Shown: positions 24,101 to 35,010 of the stretch, piece by piece | Layout of the letters: every line of letters starts with the position of its first letter | How positions within the stretch are numbered: position 1 is the first letter of the stretch | From: Dendrolimus kikuchii | Lineage: Eukaryota; Arthropoda; Insecta; Lepidoptera; Lasiocampidae | DNA length: 64,000 nt | Reading direction: 5' to 3' | NCBI GenBank assembly: GCA_019925095.2 | Contig: CM034402.1 | Span: 13,775,501 to 13,839,500, forward strand | Program-made: the position numbers and the translations under genes | The notes under the pieces: generated by a model | Database searches by the model: none | Told to the model about the DNA's origin: nothing | What the model saw: only the letters and a program-made list of their open reading frames with translations

Positions 24101-27100
24101 CTAAAGTGTGTAGGTGCCATTTTGTTGGATAACTTTTTGCCATCTTGTAGGTAGTGACGTGATCCCATTGCTATAAAAATTTTGGGGCTTCTGATCAAAA
24201 AACTGCGACAAGTGGTTTTGGCAGTCCTCTCGTGATGTTAACCTGACACTGCCTAAGGAATTCTGCAGAGACCGAAACAGGTGAAAATCTGAAGGTGCAA
24301 GGTCAGGACTATATGGCGGATGCATTAACACCTCCCAGCCAAACTCTCGTAATTTTTGCTGAGTGGCTAAAGATGTATGAGGTCTAGCGTTAGCCCGGTG
24401 AAAAGCCACACCACTTCTGTTGATTAATTCCGGCCGCTTTCTCTCAACTTTTTGCTTTAATATCATCAGTTGTTCGCAGTACAGTTCAGAATCGATGGTC
24501 CTTCCAGGCGGTAACAGCTCATAATGAATAATGCCCTTCCAATCCCACCATACACACAGCATCACCTTGTTGCGAGTTAACCCGGGTTTTGCCACAGTCT
24601 GTGAAGCCTGACCAGCCTTTGACCACGATCTTTTTCGCACGTTCTTGTCGTACGTGATCCACTTTTCATCACCAGTTAGCAGCTTCTTCAAAAATGGTTC
24701 GGTTTCATTACGTCGTAATGAAGAATCATAAATGAGTACACGGTTCATTAGGTTTCTTTCAGTGAGCTCATGAGGTACCCAAATATCGAGCTTTTTTGTG
24801 TACCCAGCTTTTTTCAAATGCGCCAAAACCGTTTTGTAGTCAATTCCCAGTTCTCCAGCTACATCGTAACTACTAATATACCGATCTTGCTCCACTTTTT
24901 CAAAAATGGCATCAATTTTGTCCGTAACAGGGCGACCAGAGCGACGTGCATCTTTGATATCAAAATTTCCGGATTGAAAACGCTTAAGCCAAATTTGCGC
25001 TACTCTCACAGATACTGCATTAGGTCCATAAACATCACAATTTTATTTCGCGGCTAGTGTTGCATTTTTACCTTTTTTGTAGTTAAATTTTAAAATGTAT
25101 CGAATTTCTTCATTAGATTCACTCATTTTAACAATAAGAAAAACAAATGAAAATCACACATTTTCCTAATTTGAATTTGGAATTGTCTTCTTTAAAATTA
25201 AAACTTTTTAATGATACCAAAACCAGCCAGATACAAATGGTATAGCCAAAGAGATTTTATTACAAGTTCATACATACTATATGCGAAAAGACTTTTTCCC
25301 CAACCTGTTATGTTGTTTGCCAAACTTTATAAAAATGATAATATATACCTTAGTTTTTCTGTCTTGGGAAAGCAACAAAGTATTGTTGCACATTGCGAGG
25401 TCTCCCCATAACATAGGTACTACTATCTCTTATCAGGTCTAAACTCAGGTGAAATACTTAAAATATTGCGCAAATTGTAGAATGTCCATTTACACAATTA
25501 TATTAGTAAAATTCCCTTTGTTATACTATACTATTATTTGATGCTTGAGAAAGAAATAATAACTCAATATATCTATATACCCTGGCTATCTTTATGTTCA
25601 GCCATCAATTCAGTTGATATTTGCATACAAGAAATATTGTCCCATAAAGAGAACATAATTATTTTTTTCATATTTTCCTGTTTCAGTCGGCCAAATAGAA
25701 ATACTGGCGTTTAATCTACGCAATTTCAACATTGTGGCTGAAAGGCGACGCAAAAGGGCCATTAGAGATAACAAATACATCAGAGTGTATTCAGAGCAAT
25801 ATTACACTCGGGTCGTTCTAAAAGAATGCATCATACATCATAACTTTATCATACGGTATTGTATTTGGTATTAAGTTATACTAAAAAATAAACACATTTT
25901 GTTAAAATACTATCTATAGCTATTACAATAGTGTCTTTATAAAATAAATTTATTAGTACCTACCTCTATTTTAAAGGAAGATGTGTCTTTTTGGGGTTCC
26001 GTACATATTTAAGCAAAAAATCAAACCCTAATAAAATTGTCATTGCTATCCATTCATCTGTACATGTCTTTGTATGTATACACAGGCTATGTTCCAAATG
26101 AGGCTCACAACGGCCACGCTCACAACCGCGATTTTTCCCGTTCCACTTACTTGCGGTCGTTACAATCATAAACGCAGGGCCATTCATGGATACCGTACAG
26201 TGTCGTGGACGGCGTAGACACTCTTGGCAGGCGATCCGCCCTGGTCTCTCCAGGGGGACGTACTTACCAAAGTTCGACGCTCCCGACAGGATGCCCTCGC
26301 ACGTAGCCTGGTCTACTGCCAGGCCGAGCTTTAGACGATCAGGACGCGAGAAACCGCGGCCATGATCCAATCTTGGTCAGTAGAATTGGAAAACCCTGTG
26401 GCTGGCATTGATACGGTGGAAGCGGTGCGCCCATACCTGTTGCGATGGCTCTCGCGGAAACGCGGGACCCTGACCTTCAGGATGACCCAGATATTTACCG
26501 GGCATGGGTGCTTCGATAAATATCTGAATCATATCGTGGGCTACCTGGCTTCACCTCAATGTCGCCAGTGTGGCGCGCAAGACACGGCGTTTCATATGCT
26601 AGTCAAGTGCGCAGCATGGGCACCACAGAAGTTTGAACTCGAGACAATAGTAGATCCGATCGATTCGCTCGGTAGTCTGGTGCGAGCCATGCTGCAGAGC
26701 GATGATCATTGGGTGGGTGCGTCCAATTTCTGCGAGGCTGTAATGTCTCAACAGGAGGCCGCAGAACGAGATAGGGAGAGAGGTACAAGTGCGCATGCAT
26801 TTCGCGAGTACCGACGTCAGTCGGGGTCCCGGAGGCGCAGATATGCGCATGACTTCCCACCTTAAAAATACCGCTGCAGGGGCTCTCTAGCATCTAGGAA
26901 GCAGAGGAGTCGTCACCCCTGTTGACGAAGTGAGTTTGCCTCTCCCGGGGCATTCTCAAGCACTGATGCGCTAGGATCAGCGTGGGCGTAACTACGTTCT
27001 AAGTCTCACGCTCTTCCTGCCATATTCTCGGGGCACATGAGAGGAGGGTGGTTTTAGTGGAGTATTGAATTGGTTGGAAGGTTGGTCGAGTCTCTACACA

Positions 27101-30100
27101 AGCCGGTCGATTAGTATTTGGATTGCCCCCAGGGGAATGCCTCCATAATCGACTATGGTCTAATCCCTAGCAAAGGACCCGGTACTGTGCGAAATGCATT
27201 GCCCCCGCCTTAAAAAAAAACATAAACGCAAGTGGGACGGATTATTCGACCCACCGCTTGACATGGCTCGTTGTGAGCGCTGCGTGATCGAAAATTATAA
27301 CGTCATTAGTAACGTTTTTGCCACGACCATAACGACCGTGGTCGCTATGTTGAACGGCCGAAGGAGCATTTTGGGCATTGTGAGACACAAGTGGAACATT
27401 GCCAATGTCGTTTTAAGCGACTTCAAGAAAAGAGCGTATTTGTATTTGTATTTTTTCGAAAAAACATGGATGTTTTCTCTTCTTCTTCTTTCTCGGTGCC
27501 GCTCCCTTAAGAGAGCGGCAGCGCATTTGTAGCACCTTTGGTGTTGCAAATGTCCATAGGCGATGGTAACCACTTTCCATCAAGTGGGCCGTCTACCTGT
27601 CTGCTGAACTCCTGCAATAAAAAAAATGTACATACATACATACATACATAACTTCACGCCAGTTCCCTTGCGGGGTAGGCACGAACAACAGAGTGCCATT
27701 TAGGCTTATTCTTACACACCTCACTTGCCTCTTTGACATTCATAACTCTTGTCATGCGTTAAAAAAAATGTATATACATGAAATTTGACAGAAATGTGTA
27801 TTCTGTACGCCGCTACACAATAGTGTAGTGGCCCTCATATAATAGCTATAGGAGCACTTGAGTGTGTAGTATATCATTAAAAGATCCGTAGTGTATCAGA
27901 TCCGTGCAGTACTACACAACTAATAATTCCTTCCGATGTACCTGGGCAGTAATCCATTTTTAACACACACACACAGTGTACGAAATCATGTAAATGGGAC
28001 AGAGCTAAGACTGCATAGCAAGCAACACCCTGTCTTTTACCCTTACAAATAAAGTTCAATGTAAATTATTTACATGTCGGAAACCGATATCCGCCTTATC
28101 TGCGCAAACGAAAACTGCCGATCGGAATTATTTTTTGTGTAATATTATATAGAAGTCTTCGGAATGTAAGGTATTTTCGATAAAATTCTTTTTTATGGTT
28201 TCATAGCTAAAAGACCAATACATTGAACATTCATCACCACTAAAGAACACTTATAGTTCGTGGATTGACACGAACTTATCCCATTTTAAGAAAGATTTTT
28301 CACAAAAAATCGAGCTTACATCACGCAGTCTATCGCAAGAAATTTAGATGGGGAAAACGAATTTCGAAAGAGCCTCAGGAAGACTTGTTGATTTGTCCTA
28401 CTAACTTTGTCCTCTTGAAATTATTGATCAAACTTTACTCTTAAAAGAATGAGAATCACTCGACTAAAATCAATAAATACAAATTCGGCTTAACATTCCA
28501 GGTTTTATTAGCATACATAAAATTAGATAAATTAATGTTAAGAACGATATCCTTCTGTTCTCCCTAAAAACCTTGTGATAGAATATTAAAGAAATGTAAT
28601 ATATATTGAAAGATTTTTTCTTATGAAATAAATCTTTATTATCTGTAATAACTTAGAATTATTTTCAGATACGTGTCGATGATAGAGAGCGCTTTCAGTT
28701 TAGCGTCGGCTCTGCAGTTTATGTTAAGCGTAATGGTCCTTTGTTTGATCGGGATACAATTTTTATCGGCAAGTTACGTGATATTACATTTTTAGAGTAG
28801 CACGATTGGAAAATAGTTTATGTGTTGACTTTGTTGTTTTAAGGTCTAACATTTATTGCTCTAAATAATAAATTCACTTACAGAGAAATAACCACTTACA
28901 TTAAGTACCTATACATTCAACCCTATTAGATGTCCATTTACAAAATATAATGTTATATGTACAATTTTACTTTTTTAGTTTTAATGTTTATATGTAAGGG
29001 TTGTCTTAAAAGAAACGTTACAGCGGTGCAAATTGTATAATAATATCAAGGACTTATTAAAATATATAAACATAATATATTTATGAAGTAAATTTTTCAG
29101 TTAGATATGTCTTTTTTTAATCAGTCAGTTTGTCTGTTACTTATTATGTAGTTGTACAATAATAGTGTCAAGTAGGCGTTTACATATCTTATTCATGTTT
29201 AGGAGATCTTTTGTAACTTGTTGTTATTAGAGCATTGTGTAATGGCAAAGTTTGTGGGTATAAAACCTTTAATACAGTTTTTTTATAACTTTATTCCGGA
29301 GTAAATACAACACAACAACTGGATGCTTATTACTATATCTTTGTGGCGTAACGTTCTGACGGTTAGTGCCTTGACTTACTGAAGCCTGAGGAACCAGCCA
29401 CTCCCGGTAGGGTAAATATCATAAACATACTCTTCGTTCTTTGCTTTGGTCTTGGTGCTACTGAGATCGTAGTTAGAGCCTGTGAAATTATCTCCTAAAA
29501 CAAAGGTAATTACGTAGCTTAAAAAATTAAATACCCAATATGACTGTGTATGACTGTTCTCAGCCGTTTAAAAAGATGTTAACTAAATTTATTATTGTTG
29601 ATAAAAATCGGCTTCAGTTTGAATACAAATTGAAAGTGACTTGCCGTTCTTAGTAAATTCAATTTAAATCCAATGAAATGTCAAAATCAATTCACTTTAT
29701 ATTAAACAAGTGAACTAAAGTTCTGCAAAGTAAATGGTTCATAACACATTTACCAATAATAATCATTTTATAAAAGAAAAAAATACAATACTTCACTATT
29801 TGCTAAATTCGTCAGTCCTGAATCAGCAATTTGGACTGTACATTTATATATCGCAACCGAAATAAATTGAGATAGATGGTGAAGGTTTTTTCAAAGACGT
29901 CTAGTTGCGATATTAAATCCGAAAATCGATATACTGAAAGTAACCGTTTTCCCCAATTTTCTCTATATCAAAGTTGGAGCTTAAATCTGCAAGTTTTTTC
30001 CGACAGATTGAAAATCCGACCAGTCATCCGATGCAGATGGTATGGATGGCGATTTATTTAACTTGCATGCTGGTTGAAGTGTTTATACTATGCTGGTTCG

Positions 30101-33100
30101 GAGATGAGCTGATATGGAAGGTAGTGATTTAAAGAAACATAAAAAATTCTATAATAGTTCCTTTTAAAATGTAGTCATAATTACGATAATATTTATATTG
30201 TACATTATTAAAATTGCTAGCAGATTTTTGTTTGCATGTTTGAGCACGATAATCTTCACCGTTTTTTCATAAATCTAGTTTATTTGACCTATATTTGATG
30301 TTTATTTCGATTAAATTAGTTATGAAATGTTTCGATTTCAGGCTTTTGTTAAATGATTAGTTAGATTGAAGTTACATTACGTTGACATCCTATATCTTAT
30401 ATTGCGTTATGATCGGCTTATCCGCCAGTGTCTAAAATACAAGAAAAAACTATCATTTTTATATTACTGTTCATATGTAATTGGGCGTATAAAATCGCAG
30501 AGAAAATATTGTGTATGTATAGATATTTATGATCCATTGCATCTTCACAATAATGAAAATTTATATATATTTTCAATTTATCATTTTTTGTTTTAATAAT
30601 AGATTGGGGAAAAAGTCTTTTCGCATATAGTTTGTATGAACTTGTAATAAGATCTCTTTGGCTATACCATTTGTATCTGGCTGGTTTTGGTATCATTAAA
30701 AAGTTTTAATTTTAAAGAAGACAATTCCAAATTCTAATTAGGAAAATGTGTGATTTTCATTTGTTTTTCTTATTGTTAAAATGAGTGAATCTAATGAAAA
30801 AATTCGATACATTTTAAAATTTTACTACAAAAAAGGTAAAATAGCAACACAAGCCGCGAAAAAAAATTGTGATGTTTATGGACCTAATGCAGCATCTGTG
30901 AGAGTAGCGCAAATTTGGTTTAAGCGTTTTCAATCCGGAAATTTCGATATCAAAGATGCACGTCGCTCTGGTCGTCCTGTTACGGACAAAATTGATGCCA
31001 TTTTTTAAAAAGTGGAGCAAGATCGGCATATTAGTAGTTACGATGTAGCTGGAGAACTGGGAATTGACCACAAAACGGTTTTGGCGCATTTCAAAAAGGC
31101 TGGGTACATAAAAAAGCTCGATATTTGGGTGCCTCATGAGCTCACTGAAAGAAACCTAATGCACCGTGTACTCATTTGTGATTCTTTATTACGACGTAAT
31201 GAAATCGAACCATTTTTGAAGAAGGTGATAACTGGTGATGAAAAGTGGATCACGTATGACAAGAACGTGCGAAAAAGATCGTGGTCAAAGGCCGGTCAGG
31301 CTTCACAGACTGTGGCGAAACCCGGGTTAACTCGCAACAAGATGATGCTGTGTGTATGGTGGGATTGGAAGAGCATTATACATTATGAGCTGTTACCGCC
31401 AGTCAGGACCATCGATTCTGAACTGTACTGCGAGCAACTGATGAGATTAAAGCAAAAAGTTGAGAGAAAGCGGCCGGAATTAATCAACAAAAGGGGTGTG
31501 GTTTTTCACGATGATAACGCTAGACCTCACACATCTTTAGCCACTCAGCAAAAATTACGAGACTTTGGCTGGGAGGTGTTAATGAATCCGCCGTATAGTC
31601 CTGACCTTGCACCTTCAGATTTTCACCTGTTTCGGTCTCTGCAGAATTCCTTGGGCAGTGTCAGGTTAACATCACAAGAGGACTGCCAAAACCACTTGTC
31701 GCAGTTTTTAGATCAGAAGCCCCAAAATCTTTATAGCAATGGGATCACGTTCCTACCTAAAAGATGGCAAAAAGTTATCCAACAAAACGGCATCTACATA
31801 CTTTAGTCAAATGTAAATAAACTTTATAAAAAAACCTTTTGAATTTTTATATAAAATGCGAAGAAACTTTTTCCCCAACCTAATATGTTACAGCGTTTGT
31901 ATAACCACCCATATACTATCTATTAAGTTTATACTTAGTATTATGTAAGTCAACATTTGCAGAGTATGAGCCTCCGACAAGCCGCATTTGATAGCCCATG
32001 GCTGAAAACTGACCCTAAAACTTGCATGTTCATCATCATCTTTATGGAAAGATGTAAACGTCCTATGAGAGTAACAGCTGGAAAAATATTTACTCTTTCA
32101 TTGGATAGTTATACTGTTGTAAGTTCTTATGTAAATCATACCAATGTAAATAATTCCAATTCCACTAAAAGAAAAGGCTACGTGTCTATTTCTTATAAAT
32201 AAAATAACACTAATTTTGCTTTGAAAACCTTTACACGTTTCAAAGTTTAATGTATTTTGAAATTCAGGCATTTTATTTTGGCCATATCTTGAGGAACGAC
32301 CACAACCGCTGTGTTTAGTCTTAATGCAATTAGTGTTCAAGAAACGAATAGGTAGAAAAGGATATTGTTGGGCAGATAATCGATTTCGTGGTGAAAAACA
32401 GCTTACGCCCACCCCACTGCTCAAAGATCTGCAGTGGGATGGTATGTTCACTTAACAAACCGGTGTTCCTCCTTTCGCCATAGACCAAGAGTGCGGTAAT
32501 AACACACAAAACAACATAAAAAAATAGTACCCATGCATACTAGAGAAAACCCAATACGAATCTTAAATAAATAGGTAGGTATATGTAGTTTTGTCTCAAA
32601 TTTCATTTCTAGCATTATAAAAGCAAACAAGCGGATGGTGGTCAATAGATGCAAGATTAGCATGTCAACATAATTTTTTTAAATTGAGGTTTAGGCGTTA
32701 ATAAGATAAGATGTAGAATAAGTTTCAGAAAAGGCACTTGAAATTGGGAAAAGAGAATTACCTCTCACATCAGTGGGTTCACCAATTGAAACTCAGTTAT
32801 AATCTGAAATCTCAATAAATTGGGAGGTGATTGTATCATAAATAAATAAAAATGAGTAGCTGTAAATAAACCATAAAAGAATGTTAATGACATTAGAAAT
32901 TGTGAAAATGTACAATAGTTGTACATGGCTGCCGTTTTCCATACTTAGTTGAGAAATAGTACTAAAGCAGTTTTAACATTTATGTGTAAATAATTTAATA
33001 CTTATATTTACGATGCATAAAATAAAACAAATTAACGTTTTATTTCAGCTTATCAACTGGTCTTACAAAGCCTTCGCTGTTATGAGAAACATGAAGAAAT

Positions 33101-33102
33101 AG
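21119..33102 (+). CDS. Insect odorant receptor (7tm_6), nine exons
   Basis: A seven-transmembrane insect odorant receptor that would act with Orco as a ligand-gated channel in sensory dendrites. Exons: 21119-21414, 21547-21758, 22490-22602, 23055-23130, 25687-25855, 28669-28768, 30007-30120, 31963-32118, 33049-33102. Their phases join without a stop into 429 codons plus TAG, normal for the family. Characteristic stretches are KPATCIIDGVMDTM (exon 4), LAFNLRNF (exon 5), the TM6-region MLVEVFILCWFGDELI (exon 7), RVTAGKIFTLSLDSYTV (exon 8) and the terminal LINWSYKAFAVMRNMKK (exon 9). Intron 6 appears to use a GC donor (GCAAGT at 28769). Introns 4 and 7 each hold a dead mariner and intron 5 a truncated R1 copy. 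The ligand and the orthologue number are unknown. The first ATG is the least certain part. Confidence 0.9.
21849..21957. repeat. Short inverted repeat in receptor intron 2
   Basis: GTGCGGTAAGTTGGTTTTTA at the left is inverted at the right (TAAAAACCAACTTCCGCAC), about 65 bp apart. It is probably a small foldback element or the TIR pair of a MITE. No ORF. Confidence 0.5.
24026..25305 (-). mobile_element. mariner transposon copy 1, in receptor intron 4
   Basis: A 1.28-kb Tc1/mariner element in reverse orientation to the receptor. TIRs of about 28 bp read GGTTGGGGAAAAAC/GTYTTYTTCGCAT and end ...CTTTTTCCCCAACC. The left flank is TA (24024-24025); the right flank is TG, a decayed TA. It is full length but its transposase is broken. 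It shares its sequence with copies at 30602 and 43117. Confidence 0.95.
24101..25126 (-). pseudogene. mariner transposase, inactivated (copy 1)
   Basis: A 341-codon cecropia-like mariner transposase reading frame. An HTH DNA-binding half is followed by a DDD catalytic half: TGDEKW keeps the first Asp and APSDFHLF the third. The second catalytic position, usually HDDNARPH, reads HRANARPH, so the metal-binding Asp is lost. A nonsense codon lies at position 28 (25045-25043). Either lesion alone would kill it. Confidence 0.95.
26177..27220 (+). mobile_element. 5'-truncated R1-clade LINE in receptor intron 5
   Basis: A clean insertion: the 10-bp duplication CATAAACGCA flanks it at 26167-26176 and 27221-27230, and it ends in a nine-base A tail. 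Only the last part of ORF2 and the 3' UTR remain. The open part (26362-26865) matches the C terminus of the full-length element at 3554-6703, including LSRKRGTLTFRM and the Cys-His motif, but is clearly diverged, so it belongs to a different R1 family. Confidence 0.9.
26362..26865 (+). pseudogene. R1-clade ORF2, C-terminal remnant
   Basis: 167 codons corresponding to roughly the last 170 residues of an R1 ORF2. It has the terminal C-x2-C...H-x4-C region (CRQCGAQDTAFHMLVKC) and an Arg-rich end. The endonuclease and reverse transcriptase domains are missing, removed by 5' truncation at insertion. Further upstream (26177-26361) the frame is shifted. It lies in a receptor intron on the sense strand. 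Confidence 0.9.
27496..27628 (+). repeat. Dispersed retroelement 3' end, family A
   Basis: Same family as 11588-11930 but forward: GTAGCACCTTTGGTGTTGC...GGCGATGGTAACC, ending CAATAAAAAAAA. It lies in receptor intron 5, directly before the microsatellite-linked repeat at 27630-27765. Confidence 0.65.
27630..27765 (+). repeat. Microsatellite-linked dispersed repeat
   Basis: (CATA)n followed by ACTTCACGCCAGTTCCCTTG and GGGGTAGGCACGAAC, the reverse of the copy at 13440-13578. It lies inside receptor intron 5. Confidence 0.65.
30602..31880 (+). mobile_element. mariner transposon copy 2, in receptor intron 7
   Basis: A 1279-bp element flanked by TA on both sides (30600-30601 and 31881-31882). TIRs start GATTGGGGAAAAAGTCTTTT and end AACTTTTTCCCCAACC. 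It is in the same orientation as the receptor and opposite to copy 1. It is the best preserved of the three copies. Confidence 0.96.
30781..31806 (+). pseudogene. mariner transposase with one nonsense codon (copy 2)
   Basis: 341 codons with all three catalytic Asp motifs intact: TGDEKW, HDDNARPH and APSDFHLF (DD34D spacing). The HTH region is also complete. The one obvious lesion is a TAA at codon 76 (31006-31008), where copy 3 has GAA for Glu. It cannot make full-length protein without read-through. Confidence 0.95.
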
Positions 33103-34134
33103 ACCAATAAAAATGACAAAACAAATTTTCAACTCTGTATTTAATTACAGCACATAGATGAATTTCTTTGCGCACTCGAAATATTTTGTTTATAAGAAAT
33201 AAAAACTTGTGAATTTATAATTATGGAATATAAAGTATATGTTATTTTATTATTTTGAGACTAATGTATGTACTACATGTTTAAGGAATAAACAGTACTT
33301 AGGGTACTCGATTTATCGATATTTTAATTTGCTGTTATCACATTTTACCTTTGCAATTGTATTCGAATAATTAATGTAAATTTTGATTAGTGTACGCTTG
33401 TATGCGATTCCCCAGTAGTTGTTACCTGGTCAGTAAATTATTTGAGTTAGTTTAATATTATTTTTATTACTTAGTAATAAATTGTTATATTATAAAATAA
33501 TATGCGCTTAGAGTGATATACTAGTCATAATTAAGTCTTAGCTTCGTTTTTTGGGAATTATAAAAACTTTTAAGTATAATTTCATTCGTCAGTATTTAAA
33601 TTTAACAGATCATTAATTGATTCTAAATTCGGAGGTCACATTATTTTTCTTTATAAATCACGTTTTTGTTATGACGATATACATTTTCAGAAGCGAACAA
33701 TGTAAGTTTGTACATGTCGTACTGTGCCAATACAGTAAGCAGTAATCCTCGCGGGCCGTAGTGTGGCACCCGCCTCAACTTTTCCAATTCCGCCCGCCCA
33801 TTCCTCAGGGTTGCTAGACTAATCCTGGATTGTCCCAACTTTCATAGCGGGAATATTCAAATATTTTCAAGAAAAGGCGACACGTCAAAGACAGCAATGC
33901 GAACGTCGAACTGAAAATGTAATGAAACTTTCAGGTTTCACGGGGGTTTCCTTTGTTGTATTCCTGTCTATGCGACATTTTCTTTATCAAAATTTTTTTG
34001 TAAACTGTTGAATATGCAATGAAGTTATTTCTAATTTTTCTTTGAACATTTCTTTTTAGCAATAATGGGGCTGATGTGAATTAGTAATTTTTATGTTTCG
34101 TTACGTAACTGAAATGTATACTCTAAAAAATTAA
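33103..34134. other. Intergenic downstream of the odorant receptor
   Basis: AATAAA at 33106-33111, right after the receptor stop, could be its poly(A) signal; further AATAAA occurrences follow near 33200 and 33290. A GC-richer patch at 33730-33850 has no supported exon. Otherwise AT-rich. Confidence 0.4.
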
Positions 34135-34312
34135 GGTGATATCTACTAATACGGAACAACCAATTTAAATCAATTTGGTTGAAAGGCACAACAGAAAGGA
34201 CAAGTCGGTATTAAGTGACATTGAATGATTCAGGTTTATGTCTAGATACATCACTTTAGTTGCTTCATCTAAATTGAAAGACAGTAGGCAATGAAACCAT
34301 GTCATATCAGCT
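34135..34312. mobile_element. Small MITE, family GSTGATAT, copy 1
   Basis: About 180 bp starting GGTGATATCTACTAATA and ending GTCATATCAGC, so the ends are inverted. The interior (GAATGATTCAGGTTTATG, GTTGCTTCATCTAAATTGAA) is clearly related to segments at 50205-50400 and, reversed, 54366-54508. Non-coding. Confidence 0.6.
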
Positions 34313-34352
34313 GAACGTAAATTATGAACTTATATTCTGAGAATTTCCCGTC

Positions 34353-34426
34353 AGATATTTATAAGAACTATAAAATTCTTATAAATATCTTCATTGCAAA
34401 CTATAATAATATAGTCTGCAATGAAG
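34353..34426. repeat. Two adjacent short hairpins
   Basis: The first has exact 15-bp arms 34353-34367/34376-34390 with an 8-nt loop. The second has 17-bp arms 34389-34405/34410-34426 with one mismatch and a 4-nt loop. They overlap by two bases. Confidence 0.75.
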
Positions 34427-34734
34427 TGAAGTATGTATAATAATTAACGCAGTATAATTCTATTGAAATTTGTAATGGGTACCCACCCACATGTCCGTCA
34501 ATAATTAACATGGCCATACCACTGTATTATTGCACAAATGATCATATTCGGCAATTAGACACGATTGCTGTACTAGCTTACCATTAATGGCATCGACAAA
34601 ACGACTCCCAAATGCGTTGTAATCGAATAATAAACAATACGTTCCATACATAAAATGTCACAGTCAGGAAGCGTAAAATCCGAATCACTAGTCTAAAACT
34701 TTCCACACACTGTCTCCATAAAAAGACAATTTCC

Positions 34735-35010
34735 TTACTCTCGTAATCGTAACTTTTTGTGCAAGTTACTTTCATTCGCAACTGAAAGTCCAATATCATC
34801 TATCACATCGCATTTAACACTAGAACGCGTAAAGATTTCTCTTTGAGGTGGAATCGTAGACAGTTTCCATTCGGGAATACGTTTACGCTCGGCCTCTATT
34901 ATTGCTTCTTGGATAACTTTTGTAATCTGCTGAAAGGCTCGATGAAGTGCCAGAGTACCTATGGCTCGAAGTATATCAACGCACTTGTTTAGGTGAGTAC
35001 TTATCCAGCC
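34735..35010 (-). CDS. Coding-like open frame of unknown identity
   Basis: A 91-codon minus-strand open frame without an obvious start Met. It contains HLNKCVDILRAIGTLALHRA and RKRIPEWKLSTIPPQ, with codon use that looks protein-like, not random. It could be an exon or a pseudogene piece. I could not assign a family or find a convincing splice acceptor. Confidence 0.25.
   Translation of the reverse strand, partial: GWISTHLNKCVDILRAIGTLALHRAFQQITKVIQEAIIEAERKRIPEWKLSTIPPQREIFTRSSVKCDVIDDIGLSVANESNLHKKLRLRE

Noticed and set aside
28771..28780. GT donor (GTTACG) for receptor exon 6
   Set aside because: It leaves one base that joins exon 7 into a stop codon; the GC donor just before it keeps the frame.
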